Shown: positions 23,761-35,319, counted from the first letter of the stretch. The stretch: DNA of 64,000 bases from Homarus americanus (GCF_018991925.1 NW_024748870.1:4541436-4605435); one strand, 5' to 3'. The notes: generated from the letters alone by a model not told the origin. Translations and numbers: made by a program.

Positions 23761-26087
23761 ATCGTGGAGTGGAGTAATAGAAATGCAAGGCATATAGTGT
23801 GGTGTGTGTGTGTGTTCCACTTGTTTGCTTGTGTTTGGGGGGCAGGAGAGTACTGTTTGGGGGCAGGAGATCTCAAATTCCCAATTTTTAATGGCATAGA
23901 CTGCTGTTTAACAAAAACTATGGCGTAGATATGACCGCCTCCTCCCCCCCCCCCTCACCTCTCCACGTGTAGGTCTGGAGTGATGGAGACTGACGGCCTC
24001 ACCTCACAGATTAAAGGGCACTGTTCAGTGGAATCGGTTCTTGCCGGGACATCTCGGCCCAAGTTTGATTTATTTATTGATTTTATTTTTTTGGTGTGTG
24101 TGAAAATAACTTGGGTAAATTGTTGACCAACTAAAAATATTTTTATTTATAATAAATAAATCTTGGTATTATAAAAGTTAAAAGTAAGTCCAGGTGGCGA
24201 TAACATTACGATTAAATTTCGCGGCCTATGATTGATTGTACGTGATAATGACGAACTAAGCTTTACGAAAAATTATTTCATCAAAATTTCTTACCCTGTC
24301 TCTCACTGTTAGTATCTCCGAAAAATAATTTTTCATCCTTTTTCGTTTCAGCAGAAAAATCAGCGTTGTTTTGTTGTAGACTAATATAAAGAAGAATAGG
24401 CGAAATATGACCATGTAAGTTGGGCCAACAATGTTCTACGTTTTCTATAGCTGGAGCATGATTCTACAGTGCAGCCTCGCTGATTTTACAACTCTTCATT
24501 GGGTAACTCTTCCTCTAATGGTTAACTCTTATAAACTTCAACATTTCTCGAAAGTGAACTTCAAATTATTTTATTCCATCTACATATTTTGTTATGTGAG
24601 CGAACCTAAAGTTTTATTTTTTATTTTTCATGGCATTGTGGGTTCCAACTGATGTCATGCGAGCTAAATATGGGTAATCATTTAATTAAGCATTAATCAG
24701 CAGTTGACGTTTTTTGCTATATAAGCGTAACTTTTGGTTGTTAAAAGAAAACCATTATTATTAACATACTGTAAAATTTGCTGTTTGATTGAAGATGTTT
24801 ACCATAATAACCGAACTATTCCTAATTAGTTATGGCAATGTTAGGCGGGTAATGATGCTCTTCATTTACTGTGGTAGCCCACCCTCAGAGGTGAGGACGG
24901 TACTCTTGATTGATTGATCATGTAATAACATGATCGTCACTATATTCTTATACAGATCATTTCAGCTTTTCGAATTAATAAGCTGCATTTTGGCATTATC
25001 CTTTGCGCACATACAATGCCGTGATCCACAAACATCATCTTTAGTGCTTATGTCAGCAGCAGCCACTACAGTATATTTGTTTTGTTCCTATTTCTATTTA
25101 CAGTATACTCGTATAATTTTATACTGTACTGTGTTGTCTATCAACAACGTTGGGTGTTACCTGACGTAAGTGCAGGTTATTTAATCAAATTGTCACCTCA
25201 AGCCGGTGCTGCCGGCGACACCAACCGTACTTTTATTGCATCACTCTTGTCCTGTTGCCTGCCTATTAATTTAATGCTTTCTAACACTGAAGTTACGTTG
25301 ACAATGTATTTGTATGATTTTGATACAATTGTGTTGGCGTAACTAAATTATGTTAATTAGTTTTAGTGAAGGCAACTTACGATTCTGCGGGGAAGTTTCC
25401 TTATAATAATATAGTTGGGGCTACAGGCATCAGCCAAAGTTATCATGCAAGTCGACGTCTGCTAGAGTAGGATCATTTAGTAACTGGTAACGCAGTTGGC
25501 TGAGGTTGATGCTTGTTCAGCTTGTTTTTGCCTCTGTACGCTGACTACTGCTCTCACCACGTGCTCAACAAGAGCGGTGTTAGAAGAGTGTAATTTCCTC
25601 ACTGCACGCGGATCACACGTCTGGAGGACACACCAAAACCACACAACCACTGGCTGAGGAAAATGAAGCTAGCGGCAGCATTCATACATTTGGCACATGG
25701 TCGGGATAGTTGCCAAGTTGGGGATACCTGTCTCACTTCATCCTTCATGCTCTTAATATTTTTTTTTTAATTGGATTACATATAAGAGGTTCTGTAAAGG
25801 TACTGTTATTTATGTTAACATTGCAGTGTTTGTCTGTTTTTTATAAGCATAATTTGTCACGATATTTTTATTCGGAGTAGATTATCAAGGTCTGGCAACA
25901 GTGTGTGCTCCTGCCCCTGTCGATGCTGGCCCGTCTGGGTTATAAAATTCTCCTAATGCAGACCATTTGTATTTAACACATTGAAACCTGTATCAATACA
26001 CTTTTAAAATGAAGAAATATGAAATATGAAATTAATGGGTAGATTTGTAGTTTAACTTTAGAGGAACAAATACATTTATGTAATCGT
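23761..26087. other. Non-coding stretch
   Basis: No gene recognised. Mostly AT-rich single-copy-looking sequence. The short frames around 24930-25340 have no family motifs. Confidence 0.4.
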
Positions 26088-26200
26088 ACAGAGACGTGAC
26101 CGATCGCCCAAGCGGCTAACGAGCCGATCAGTGGTGACAAGGATAAAAGAAAAAAAGCATATCATTTCCGGCTCCGCCCCCATAAAAAAAAAAAAAATTA
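26080..26200 (+). mobile_element. CR1-like LINE 3'-UTR fragment
   Basis: Contains 'gacgtgaccgatcgcccaag', 'cggctaacgagccgatcag' and 'gataaaag', then an A-rich run. The reverse complement of the same block follows the reverse transcriptase C-termini at 32020-32420 and 34530-35060. This is therefore a solo 3' end in the opposite orientation. Confidence 0.55.
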
Positions 26201-26885
26201 TTTCACCTTCTTTTATAAAAAATGTGAGAGCCAGTCACGTATACATTTATGTAACAATCTTTTGAAATCGCAAACTGATTCATACGTGGTAGATCGATGA
26301 GACTTAAACAGTGTTGGTACAGGAGGTAGGGTCATGTCAAGGTAGGTAGATTCCAGGTAGCCTCACGCAGGCCCATAACTGGTTGACTTAAAAACTATGG
26401 CCCAAACATAATTTAAAATAACACCGAGACTACTGGATGTTCAGTTAACCTGGGACGCACCCAGTAATTGGGTAGGGGGTGGGTTCCAAATATTTCTTAT
26501 CACTCGCCTGCATCACCATCTCTCTACTCAGCCATGTTTGGTTGATTTGTGAGACTGACGCTGATAATTACCTTGGGAACAATTTTCCATGCTATATTTC
26601 ACTGTGTTGTTCTGGCGGTGTTTACAGTAGGTACTACTAGTGTTTGTCAGGTTAGATTAAATTGGGTTACATAAAATATTTTTTAAGAGGAAATGTTCAA
26701 ACTTAATCTATAATCAGGGTTGGAACAAAATAATAATTGATTAATGATAAGACACTACTGTATATTAAATCATGCCATAAATATCATTAATTTATTAAAC
26801 CACAAAAAATATAACATTTAAATACAAATGAGAAACCATGAAAAATGACATATATAGTATATGAAGTCCAATTCCAAGTTCTTAC

Positions 26886-27300
26886 GTCCATATTTTTACT
26901 TTTATCCTCTTCGTCACTGATCGGCTCGTCAGCCGCTTGGGCGGTCGGTCGGTCAATTCTCTAGTACCTTGAGCTGTGACCCCTTGTGGGGCGGACGTCC
27001 GCCAGCTCCGGGTATGTACGGTAGCTAAAACAACTATCTATGCAGGTGGGGGTCTCATAGTGTTTCCCACAAAGTATGCACAGATAGTTGTTTTAGCTAC
27101 TGTACATTCCACCGAGTAGTGCCCCCTGAGATGTTTTTATACTTCGAATAGGTCGCCCCTTGACTGTCTGTAGTATAAGCTCCGTAGTTGCAGGCGCTCC
27201 ATCTCTCTGAGTAACTGAGGTTCCGTAGAGCAGGCACCAGTCTGGTGGCCCTCTTTGGACATTTTCAGCAGTACAGTACTGTATAGAAGGCATATAAAGA
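26886..27300 (-). pseudogene. CR1-like LINE C-terminal fragment, decayed
   Basis: Minus strand. The 3'-UTR block ('atcggctcgtcagccgcttg', about 26920-26940 on +) is followed by a degraded reverse transcriptase tail. The tail matches the copies at 32126-32420 and 34680-35060 over 'gagctgtgaccccttgtggg' and 'gtagtgccccctgagatg'. A 94-bp inverted-repeat insertion (27014-27107) splits it. Several frame breaks. Confidence 0.65.
27014..27107. mobile_element. 94-bp foldback element inserted in a CR1 copy
   Basis: Arms 27014-27044 and 27077-27107 are 31 bp each and match as reverse complements with two mismatches, around a 32-bp loop. The related CR1 copies at about 32400 and 34910 lack this insert, which defines it as an insertion. 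A diverged half copy is recognisable at about 35061-35096 ('tttttagctactgtacata'). No clear target duplication is visible. No coding capacity. Confidence 0.75.
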
Positions 27301-27630
27301 CAAAACAGTAAATTAAACTTGAATTTAATTTAAAAATACCAAGATTTTAAGTTTTGATAGAAAGAATTACTTAGAAATTTTATGCCCGGCCTTACTAAGA
27401 TAAAAGTAAATTGATAGCTGATCACATAATAAAACACTGAACACTAAAGAAATTATCATACTGTACAGTACTGCAAAAAAATTCTTAATTCAAAAGAACT
27501 TTAATTATTTTGCAAACTAAAATACTGTATAATTAACTGGCAATATTCCTGATAATTTCATAGAGCAAGGGGCAGGCATATTGTTATGCCGAGGCATAAT
27601 TTCGTATTATCATTTGGTATACTAGGTGTT

Positions 27631-27735
27631 TTAAGAACATAAGAAAATTAGGAGTCTGCAATAGGCCGGTTGGCCTGTGCATGGCAGCTCCTGTCGAGAG
27701 TTACTACCACTCTATCATCCATGAGTTGATGTAAT
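27631..27735 (-). mobile_element. CR1-like LINE 3'-end fragment
   Basis: Almost identical over about 100 bp to the 3' end of the intron-1 CR1 element (40000-40110). It includes the octamer tail complement 'aagaacataagaaaa', the AGGCC-AACC-GGCCT hairpin (27663-27676) and the 'catggcagctcctgtcgaga' block. The element is extremely 5'-truncated and looks young. Confidence 0.75.
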
Positions 27736-28979
27736 CGTGAGGTTTACTATTTGTATCAGGATCAGTATTTAGAGAAGTGTGTCATCATGGATAGTGGGAG
27801 TGTAACATTGGTACCCAACACATTAAGTGGAAGAATGAATCTCATCAGTATGGGAGCATAACTACAAAAAAATATATATATATTCGAAACTTTATATAAA
27901 TAAATAGCCTTAAAAGTTCTCTTATCGATCGACTGCATATATACTCGTATAAGACCACATGTGTTACACTCATATTTATACAAGAACACTTGTGTCTACT
28001 AACACACACACACACATTCAGAGGCAATAAGTTGTAGAGTGGTAACAGAGACACTTCGCCTGGCAACCCTTCTAGGTCTTCAGAACACACCCTCCCCCTA
28101 ACACTCGCCCGTCCAAGTCTCTAGTATACATTTTGTATGTTTAGTTGAGTAATAGTATTTAAGGAGAATGTTTTGCAGGTGTTTGGGATCTCTTAATATA
28201 TTTCAACTTGTGTTTAGAATGTACTGTGGACAAATGGGTCTGACCCCATTTTCCAAACTAAACCTAAGCATAAGACAGATCAGAGGAACATTAAAAATGT
28301 TGGGAGGTTGGTAGAGTGGAGGAGTGTTGTAATATGGAGGAGAGGGAGAAGCAGACGTCAGCAGGGACACACTGCTCCAGCAGGTGACACTGTGTCCTAC
28401 ACTCAGCAGGGCTTGTCTTGTACCTGGGTTGCGGGGAAGAATATTGATGTAGGGAAGTCAGGGCATGGGTGTATACTACCCTTTGCACTTGAAGATCTAC
28501 AGGTTGTATAAGGAAGGGATGCCGGGTTCAGGGTGAGTTTCTAATAATGACTGAGAGGAAGGAGGGAGGAAGTTGTTGGCGTGTGGTGTTTCAAGAGTGG
28601 TGACAGCCATTCACACAAGCAGCTGAATACAATGGAGGATCCAGAGGTCTTCTTGATCCCCCTTAAGAACCCCCCCCCCACTAGAAAGATTTCGAAACCT
28701 GTAACCCCTTCATTTTATAAGACGTATTTTGACGTAATCTGAACCATTTTGATGATTTTGTTATGTCTTCAGGTACATCAACCTGAAGTACAGTAATCTG
28801 GTAAGTGGGTGGAAACGACACAACATGGAAGGTGTTAGGACACTGATAACATATTTATATAGTGGTCACTCGCTGCACCAACAGACATACAGTAGCTACA
28901 GCTTTTAAATGGCATTATCATAATAATAGTTACAGGAAAAAATTCATAATATCTAGAGCAATTCGTGAAAGGGACTGCA
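27736..28979. other. Non-coding stretch
   Basis: No gene recognised. Contains a short (CA)n at 28003-28017 and a C run at 28670-28680. Confidence 0.4.
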
Positions 28980-28998
28980 TGTGTGTGTGTGTGTGTGT
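28980..28998 (+). repeat. (TG)n microsatellite at the LINE boundary
   Basis: About nine TG units directly abutting the inverted LINE segment. A second short (GT)n lies at 30430-30441 just past the other end of the same LINE, so the insertion may have gone into a TG repeat. Confidence 0.8.
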
Positions 28999-29445
28999 CA
29001 TCTGCATACCGAAGCTCTGTAATGGAAGCTGCTGACACCTTTGTTCCTACCTGGAGTCGTCTTATGTTGAAAAGACCTTTCATCTGGTACTCGATGTCCC
29101 CCCGCCTGCTAAATTAGCACTGGCACGAGTAAGGAAGGCAGCCAAGAAAAATGGAAAAGAGAGTAGGTGCCAGTACACATCCTTGTTTTACCCCTGTTTG
29201 GATGGGGAAGAACTCAGACTGGGTGCCATTGTGCAGGACACTGCCGTTAATGCTATCGTGGAGTTGCCTCACAATGGCGATGAATTTTGGTGGGCAGCCA
29301 AAAGGGCTGAGGGTCCGCCAGAGGTCTTCCCTGTTGATGGAGTTGAAGGGCTTGGTTAGGTTGATGAAGGCCATGTACAAGTCATGACGCTGTTCTCTGC
29401 ACTTTTCCTGTATCTGGCGGGCAGCAAAGATCATGTCAGTGGTGC
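28999..29445 (-). pseudogene. LINE reverse transcriptase, inverted 5' segment
   Basis: Minus strand, reading from about 29445 down. It encodes GTTDMIFAARQIQEKCREQ, a motif A-like block (DLYMAFINLTKPFNSINRE, with the catalytic Asp positions altered), FGCPPKFIAIVRQLHDS and GVKQGCVLAPTLFSIF. It ends at ELRYADD, the catalytic motif C, beside the TG repeat at 28980. The sequence that should follow YADD is found on the + strand from about 29446. The two halves are therefore one LINE with its 5' part inverted. Frame breaks near 29100. Confidence 0.8.
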
Positions 29446-30420
29446 CTTACCCTTGTCGCTCGCACTGAACGCGACCTACAGGAGATCCTGAACACCTACG
29501 CAGATGCTTATGCACACTTGGCCTTAACGTGAATGTAAGTAAGACTTGGATATTCTTTCAGCCTGCCCCTGGTTCAGCCACACCTCCACCATTCATCCAG
29601 CTTAACGGTACTACCCTCTCTAATGTTACTCACTTTCGGTATCTCGGCTCCCTCCTGTCCACCACCGCGGACATCGATGAAGAGATTCAACATCGGATCA
29701 GATGTGCATCTCAAGCCTTCGGCTGACTCCGAATCTGTGTCTTCAGCTGTAGGGAGCAGTGGTCCTCTCCACTCTGCTATATGGCAGCCAGACATGGGTC
29801 ACATACAGGAGGCACCTCAAGGCACTTGAAAACTTTCACTAGCATAGTCTACGTTCCATCCTCCTAGTTCACTGGGAAGACAAGAGAACAAATGGCAGTA
29901 CAAGTATTCTCGCTGACACCAACTGTAAAAGCATCGAGGCTACCATTATCCATAATCAACTATGCTGAACTGGCCATGTTACCTGCATGGACGACAGTAG
30001 ACTGCCAAAGCAGCTACTTTACCTAACGAATAATAAATGTAACGCTGGCATGCAACTGAAAAGGTAAAAGGATAGTCTTTAGACAAACCTGAAAAAATGC
30101 CAAATCGACCCCCTCACCTGGGAGACTATTACTCCACACCGTAATGCTTGGAGGAGCACTACATGAGGGTGTCAATACTTTTGAGTTAGCCCCACTGCAT
30201 ACCGAGGCAGACAAGTGCCAAACCCGGAAAGATGCTACTGCCGCCCCTCCCACGCTAGATGTAGCCCTCCACCTGTGCACCCTTTGTGAACTATCCTTCC
30301 AGTCCCGTATCGGCCTCTTTAGTCACCTCAGAACTCGCCAACGTAGGTGACATCCTTAATAACTATTATCATTGTATCATGCTGGATGATCGTCATACTC
30401 GATTCCGAGTGACAGCAAAG
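29446..30420 (+). pseudogene. LINE 3' segment: connection, thumb and C2H2 tail
   Basis: Starts with LVARTERDLQEIL, the block expected just after motif C. Then come NVSKTWIFFQPAPGS, THFRYLGSLLSTTADIDEEI, degraded RLR and AELAMLPAW regions, and a C-terminal zinc finger reading CTLCELSFQSRIGLFSHLRT (30276-30335) before a TGA at 30348. The second zinc-binding His after RT is replaced, and several frameshifts break the frame. The block order matches a widespread animal LINE type with a C-terminal C2H2 finger; I am unsure of the clade name. A 'gtagtagtag' tail at 30420-30430 may be the 3' end. Confidence 0.75.
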
Positions 30421-30937
30421 TAGTAGTAGGTGTGTGTGTGTTCTGTAGGCGGAGCTGTAACCACTGTTTATAATGTGCAAGTTGTTTAATTAGTTTGTGA
30501 AAACCAATGTGCTTAGATCATACTCTTACTTTCAATGGCCTTCTTGGACTATCCTTGACGTATCGACTTAGTTTATCAATACTGTATTTGTATAGCTATA
30601 CTGTCTGTGTACTTTGTTTTTATACCTGTTCTGTCTCCTAGATGGATAGATATAGATAAAGAGATAGTGATGTAAATATATGGATAGATAGAGGCTGATA
30701 TATACGGTATACTGTAGTGTATTAGGTAAAATCATCACATTGGTTCAGAATGAACAGAGGTACTTCAGGTATACAAGCAATGTCCAGATAATGCAGGTAA
30801 ACAGTTCTCTCTGGTGGCACTGTGATAATGTGCTTATCTTCATGCTGACAGGGCTATGGGACCCAATCTTACTTCCATTTTACTTTTTTCTATAACCACA
30901 TAATTATATTTCCTTGAGATACCTGCATGTTGGAGTG

Positions 30938-31100
30938 CAGATCACCTATTTATTAACCACCCTAACGATACCTCCGGGGTAAGGTTAGGTTAGCTACCTC
31001 TGGGGGTTAGGGTATATTAGATTGTTACCTTTAGGGTGGTTAAGCTTCAGGTGAAATAACCTGGATGTCTAATCTTCAGGTGATCCCAGGGTTCCTTATG
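30938..31100. repeat. Inverted-repeat copy of the 'cacctgaagattaaccaccc' family
   Basis: The left part reads 'ATCACCTATTTATTAACCACCCTAA'-like sequence in sense (split at 30950-30966). The right part carries the reverse complements TTAGGGTGGTTAAG (31033-31047) and CTTCAGGTGA (twice). Between them lie GGTTAGGTTAG and CTACCTCTGGGGGTTAGG. The whole can fold into an interrupted hairpin. Single-arm copies lie at 4896, 8915, 17229 and 21927. Confidence 0.55.
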
Positions 31101-31269
31101 AAATGAAGTACTGTAATGGGTAACAGCTTTTGAGTTATTGAGTGTATTAATTTTATTTTACAATATATTTTTAATTATTATTCCTAAATGGACAAAATAT
31201 ACCCTCCAATAATTTACCAGAATCCACAAAAGTAAGACTGCAAGATGATAGTTCTCATTTGTTTATTCC

Positions 31270-31440
31270 CGGGCATTTGGGAATGGTTGTGGTAGTGGTG
31301 GCAGTGGTGTGGTAGTTGTAGTGTGGTGGTGGTGGTAGTGTTGCTTATGGTAGTAGTGGCGATGATGGTATTGATAGTAGTGAATGTTGTGGTGGTAGCA
31401 GTGGTGTCTGTGGTGATGGTAGTGGTGGTGGGAGAGGCCC
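31270..31440 (+). repeat. (GGTGGTAGT)n low-complexity tract
   Basis: Val-coding GTG/GTA/GTT triplets dominate on the + strand and His/Thr on the minus strand. Microsatellite-derived, non-coding. Confidence 0.75.
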
Positions 31441-32019
31441 GTGTCATGCAAAATATCTACCTGCGTGGGAGCAAATCAGTTAAACATATTTTGCACAATT
31501 ACTATGTAAAATAAGTCCCACCACAAAATATCTACCCAGGTGTGGTTTCAGATATGGTTTCAATAAAGCTATTGTTCTTTAGTATCTTGACCTGAGAATA
31601 TCCTGGGAGTTGCTCATGGGAATACTGATCTATCAGTAGAGAGATATGCCCCTATGTGTGATTTCTACATAGGTAAGGCGAGGCTTCTTCTATTGGTGTG
31701 AGAGGTGGGAGTAGTCCTTTGGCCAACGTTCTGGTTTTGGCTTCTGCTAATTAGTTAGTCTAAGTCCTGGATGATGTATGTATGAAGGGGGGGGGGCAGA
31801 TGTAGGCTCCCTGATGAGGAGGGTGACAGAGGGTCCCAATCCCACTTTCATACGTTTTTTTTAAACCCCCAGTATTCAATCTCCCTCCTTTTTTAAGACC
31901 CCATTCCCCTACTTGTGTCAACCTCCTCTGTGATGGAGAGTACTGTACTGTTTAATGATGAGTTGAAATATAAAAAGCTGTATAAAATATACAAAATATA
32001 CTTAGAAGTGCTTTTTTAC
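31441..32019. other. Non-coding stretch
   Basis: No gene recognised. The end (31855-31950) shares 'ttttttaagacccca' and 'ctgtgatggagagtactgt' words with 32885-32955, so both may come from one unnamed repeat. Confidence 0.4.
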
Positions 32020-32425
32020 TTTTATCCTCTTCGCCACTGATCGGCTCGTTAGCCGCTTGGGCGATCGGTCACGTCTCTGATTACTTTTCCTTTTCATTTA
32101 TCTTCTTCACCAAAAGATCGGCTAGCTAGCTGCCCGGGCGATCGGTCACATCTCTGTCACGCACTGTTGACAAATACTGGGCATGCACCGGCTCCTGAAT
32201 GTACCTGAACCCGCTCCAGTGTTGGTCAAGTCTTGTCTTGAAAGAGCTCACACTCGGTGCCGTCACAACACTCTCTGGTAGATTGTTCCAAGAGTTTACA
32301 ACCCTCACTCCGAAAAAGTTTGCCCTCACAGTTTTCTGGACTTGCGGCTTCTTCAATCTTGAGCTGTGACCCCTTGTGGGGGCGAGCGTACGCCAGCTCC
32401 AAGTAAGGATACTCGACTGAGTAGT
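32020..32425 (-). pseudogene. CR1-like LINE C-terminus and 3' UTR
   Basis: Minus strand. The reverse transcriptase C-terminal tail reads VRANFFGVRVVNSWNNLPES, then VVTAPSVSSFKTRLDQHW, and runs to a stop. It is followed by two tandem copies of a roughly 75-bp 3'-UTR unit ('gaccgatcgcccaagcggct' in sense) at about 32155-32095 and 32075-32020. Severely 5'-truncated. Confidence 0.8.
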
Positions 32426-33119
32426 GCCCCCTGAGATGCTTGTTGATTTGTCAAATATCACTATAATGTAATGAAGGCTATTTTGTGGTTTTTCTAAAAT
32501 TTCAATTTTTTTAAATGCAATGTATATGTTACATACATAATACATGCATTAATACAGTATAAATAAGGAACTGAAAGAAATGAATATTCATTTTTACTCC
32601 TGCTGGAACAACATACTGTATGCTAACCAAATTAACTTACTTCACAAAATAAAGGAAGTAGCCTACTTACCAATGTGGCCTTCAGTTCCCACTGTTTTAG
32701 TATACGTAAGGTAATTTATATAATTCTTTTTAGACAGGCCCAAAAGAGAAGGACAAATTAACGTCCTGCTTGAGGTGGCGGAGGACAGTGCTCAAAAGCA
32801 GGACTGTCCTGCCTAAAGCAGGATGTCTGGCTGTCTACTTCCTACTTTATTTTACCTCAATCTACTATTTCCCAAAAATTTTTACCTCCAATCTCCTACT
32901 TTTTAAGACCCCAATCTCCCTCAATGTGTCCCCCCCCCCCCTGTGATGGAGAGTACAGTGTGAGGCCAGAGGTGAGGATAGTCCTAGATTACTTACTGTA
33001 CTAGAGCTTGAATTATCCGGGGGGTGGATCATGATCTCAGTTATAATAAATAAAACAGCTCAATTGTCAATTATCCAATATGAAAAGACTCAAATATCAG
33101 AAATTTATACCATTTAGAC
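32426..33119. other. Non-coding stretch
   Basis: Contains a local palindromic run with 'caaaagcaggactgtcctgc' at 32792-32811 and a C run at 32930-32941. No gene recognised. Confidence 0.35.
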
Positions 33120-33121
33120 TA

Positions 33122-33417
33122 CAGCACCTCCCCGACTTACGACCACCCGCACTTACGACCTGCCTCAGTCGTACCAAAATTTGGTTAAATTACGTATTTT
33201 CGAGTCCCAGTCGGTACACAGACAAAATTTTCGTTTGTAATTCACTTTAAAATGGCTGGCAAGCTTAAAAGTGAGTGTTTTGTGGTGCCGAGAAGAAAAA
33301 GAGACCCCTATTTTCGATTTTCTATGTACTGTATTATTTAAGCATTTCCGACACGACCATTTCGACTTACGACCTGGATTTGGGTCCCTAACCCCGTCAT
33401 AAGTCGGGGAGGAGCTG
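33122..33417. mobile_element. Tigger/pogo-like MITE, 296 bp
   Basis: Terminal inverted repeats start CAGCACCTCCCCGACTTA (left) and CAGCTCCTCCCCGACTTA (right, complemented), flanked by TA on both sides (33120-33121, 33418-33419). The CAG-start plus TA duplication is the signature of Tc1/mariner-superfamily pogo/Tigger elements. An ATG frame at 33252 gives about 27 residues (MAGKLKSECF...) with no recognisable transposase. Confidence 0.8.
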
Positions 33418-34183
33418 TATCAGTTATCCATCTGTCAGTAACTAGTCTTCTATCAATTATCAAATGTTAAAAAGAGTCATTTCTTTATCCAAAAAATAAA
33501 AAGAATAAAAATAACATAACAATTGCAAGCAATATTAAATAAATGGCCAAACATCACAAAGAAGTAATCAAATAATACTGGTGAATTCAACCATAAATGA
33601 TATCACATTAATATCCACTTAGCATAATTGGTAATTATCAACAAACCTGCAGTGTTAATTTGAGTACTTATACAGGAGTCAATTTGAATAATTGATTACT
33701 TGCTATTGTTAATATGATTACCTGTTGATTGCTGTTATCATTGACTGATAATTAATGTGAGTAACTGCTGATTAGTATTTCAATGGCTTCCATTTTATTA
33801 GTCAAACAATGATATGAATTTATATTTCCAAATAAAATTCCTCAAAATCCATTTTCAACAACTCGGATATTAATGAATTAACAATATTTAAAGGCTACAG
33901 CTTTTATAAAGATTTATAAAGGAACCAAAAATAGCAATTCAAATATCAAGTATTAAAACTAGGCTGAAAAAATAACACAAACACACACACAGAATATATT
34001 TAAAAAAAAATTATTGTACAGTATACAAATTATAATACAGTAGGGTATATATGTATACAGATACTGTACAATAGTATAGCACATATGTTGCATACAGTTT
34101 ATCAAAATAGCACAGTCATGTATTTTCTTCATATACCCTGTATACAAATGCCCTGTAATACTTTCTAGGACACCATAAGCATG
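33418..34183. other. AT-rich non-coding stretch
   Basis: Very AT-rich with many short ATTAATTATCA-like words. No gene recognised. Confidence 0.45.
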
Positions 34184-34233
34184 TACTGTACTGTACTGTA
34201 CTGTACTGTTCTGTACAGTACAGTACAGTATAG
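34184..34233. repeat. Palindromic (TACTG)n/(TACAG)n array
   Basis: Five TACTG units, one TTCTG, three TACAG and one TATAG. Since CAGTA is the complement of TACTG, the array is a self-complementary hairpin of about 50 bp. Confidence 0.85.
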
Positions 34234-34529
34234 AAACTAGTTCTCACTCAAAACAAACTAAAATTCAATGCATTTTTAATATTCACTTCAGGATTTATCA
34301 GTAGATAAATATCAAAAATAAGTTTGTAATCCCATTATATGGCATTAAATTGCTTGAACACTGTACAAGTACTGTAGCAGCTACCAAACAGGGAGGTACT
34401 ACTGCCTGGAAAGATATTGGAAGCATAATGTATTGTCTAATGGTAGACCCTGCTGCCATATGGCATCACAAAAATTGTGACCAAGTTCCAGGTTGCTGAT
34501 CTGACTTTCTGCCTCATTTACACACTTAC
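34234..34529. other. Non-coding stretch
   Basis: Single-copy-looking sequence with several scattered ACTGTA words. No gene recognised. Confidence 0.35.
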
Positions 34530-35060
34530 TTTTTACTTTTATCCTCTTCACCGCTGATCGGCTCGTTAGCCGCTTGGGCGATCGGTCATGTCTCTGTTAC
34601 TTTTCTTTTATCCTCTTCACCAATTGATCGGCTTGTGAGCCGCTTGGGCGATCGGTCACGTCTCTGTTACGCACTTTTGGCAAGTACTGGGCATGCACCG
34701 GCTCCTGAATGTACCTGAACCTTCTCCAGTGTTAGTCAAGTCTGGTCTTGAAAGAGCTCACACTCTGTGCCATCACAACACTTTTTGGTAGATTGCTCCA
34801 AGAGTTCACAATTCTCATTCCGAAAAAGTTTGCCCTCACAGTTTTCTGGACCTGCAGCTTTTTCAATCTTGAGCTGTGACCCCTTGTGGGGCAAGCGTCC
34901 ACCAGCTCCAATTAAGGACACTCAACTGATCAGTGCCCCCTTGAGATGCTTTTACAGTACACCTCAATTAGGTCGCCCCCTGCTCGTCTGTAGTATAAGC
35001 TAGGCAAGTTCAGGCGCTCCAATCTCTCAGGGTAGTTGAGGTGCCGAAGTGCACACAGAG
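34530..35060 (-). pseudogene. CR1-like LINE C-terminus and 3' UTR, second copy
   Basis: Same family as 32020-32425. It has two tandem 3'-UTR units (about 34535-34600 and 34610-34675 on +), then the reverse transcriptase tail with VNSWSNLPKSVV and SSFKTRLD, and continues further into LSVLNWSWWTLAP and the region upstream. Stops interrupt every frame. Confidence 0.75.
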
Positions 35061-35319
35061 TATGCACTGGTGGTTTTTTAGCTACTGTACATACGTGTTC
35101 TGTATTTCCTATTTAAATAAAATTTTTGTAGCTGAAACACACGCTATTCGGTATTATGTCCCGTAATAGCAGATATGCTTTAGCAATGTTCAGATGTTGT
35201 GTGGCACCTATAAGGATATCTAAAGTTACCTGTCCAATTGCCTGGGGATGATATGTCAATGTCATCAACTGCTTCACCTTGAACAGACCAGGATACTCTT
35301 GTGCACCTGAAAATATATA

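Noticed and set aside
33252..33335. Transposase remnant in the 33122 MITE (MAGKLKSECF...)
   Set aside because: Only about 27 codons and no CENP-B or DDE motif, so not annotated as coding.
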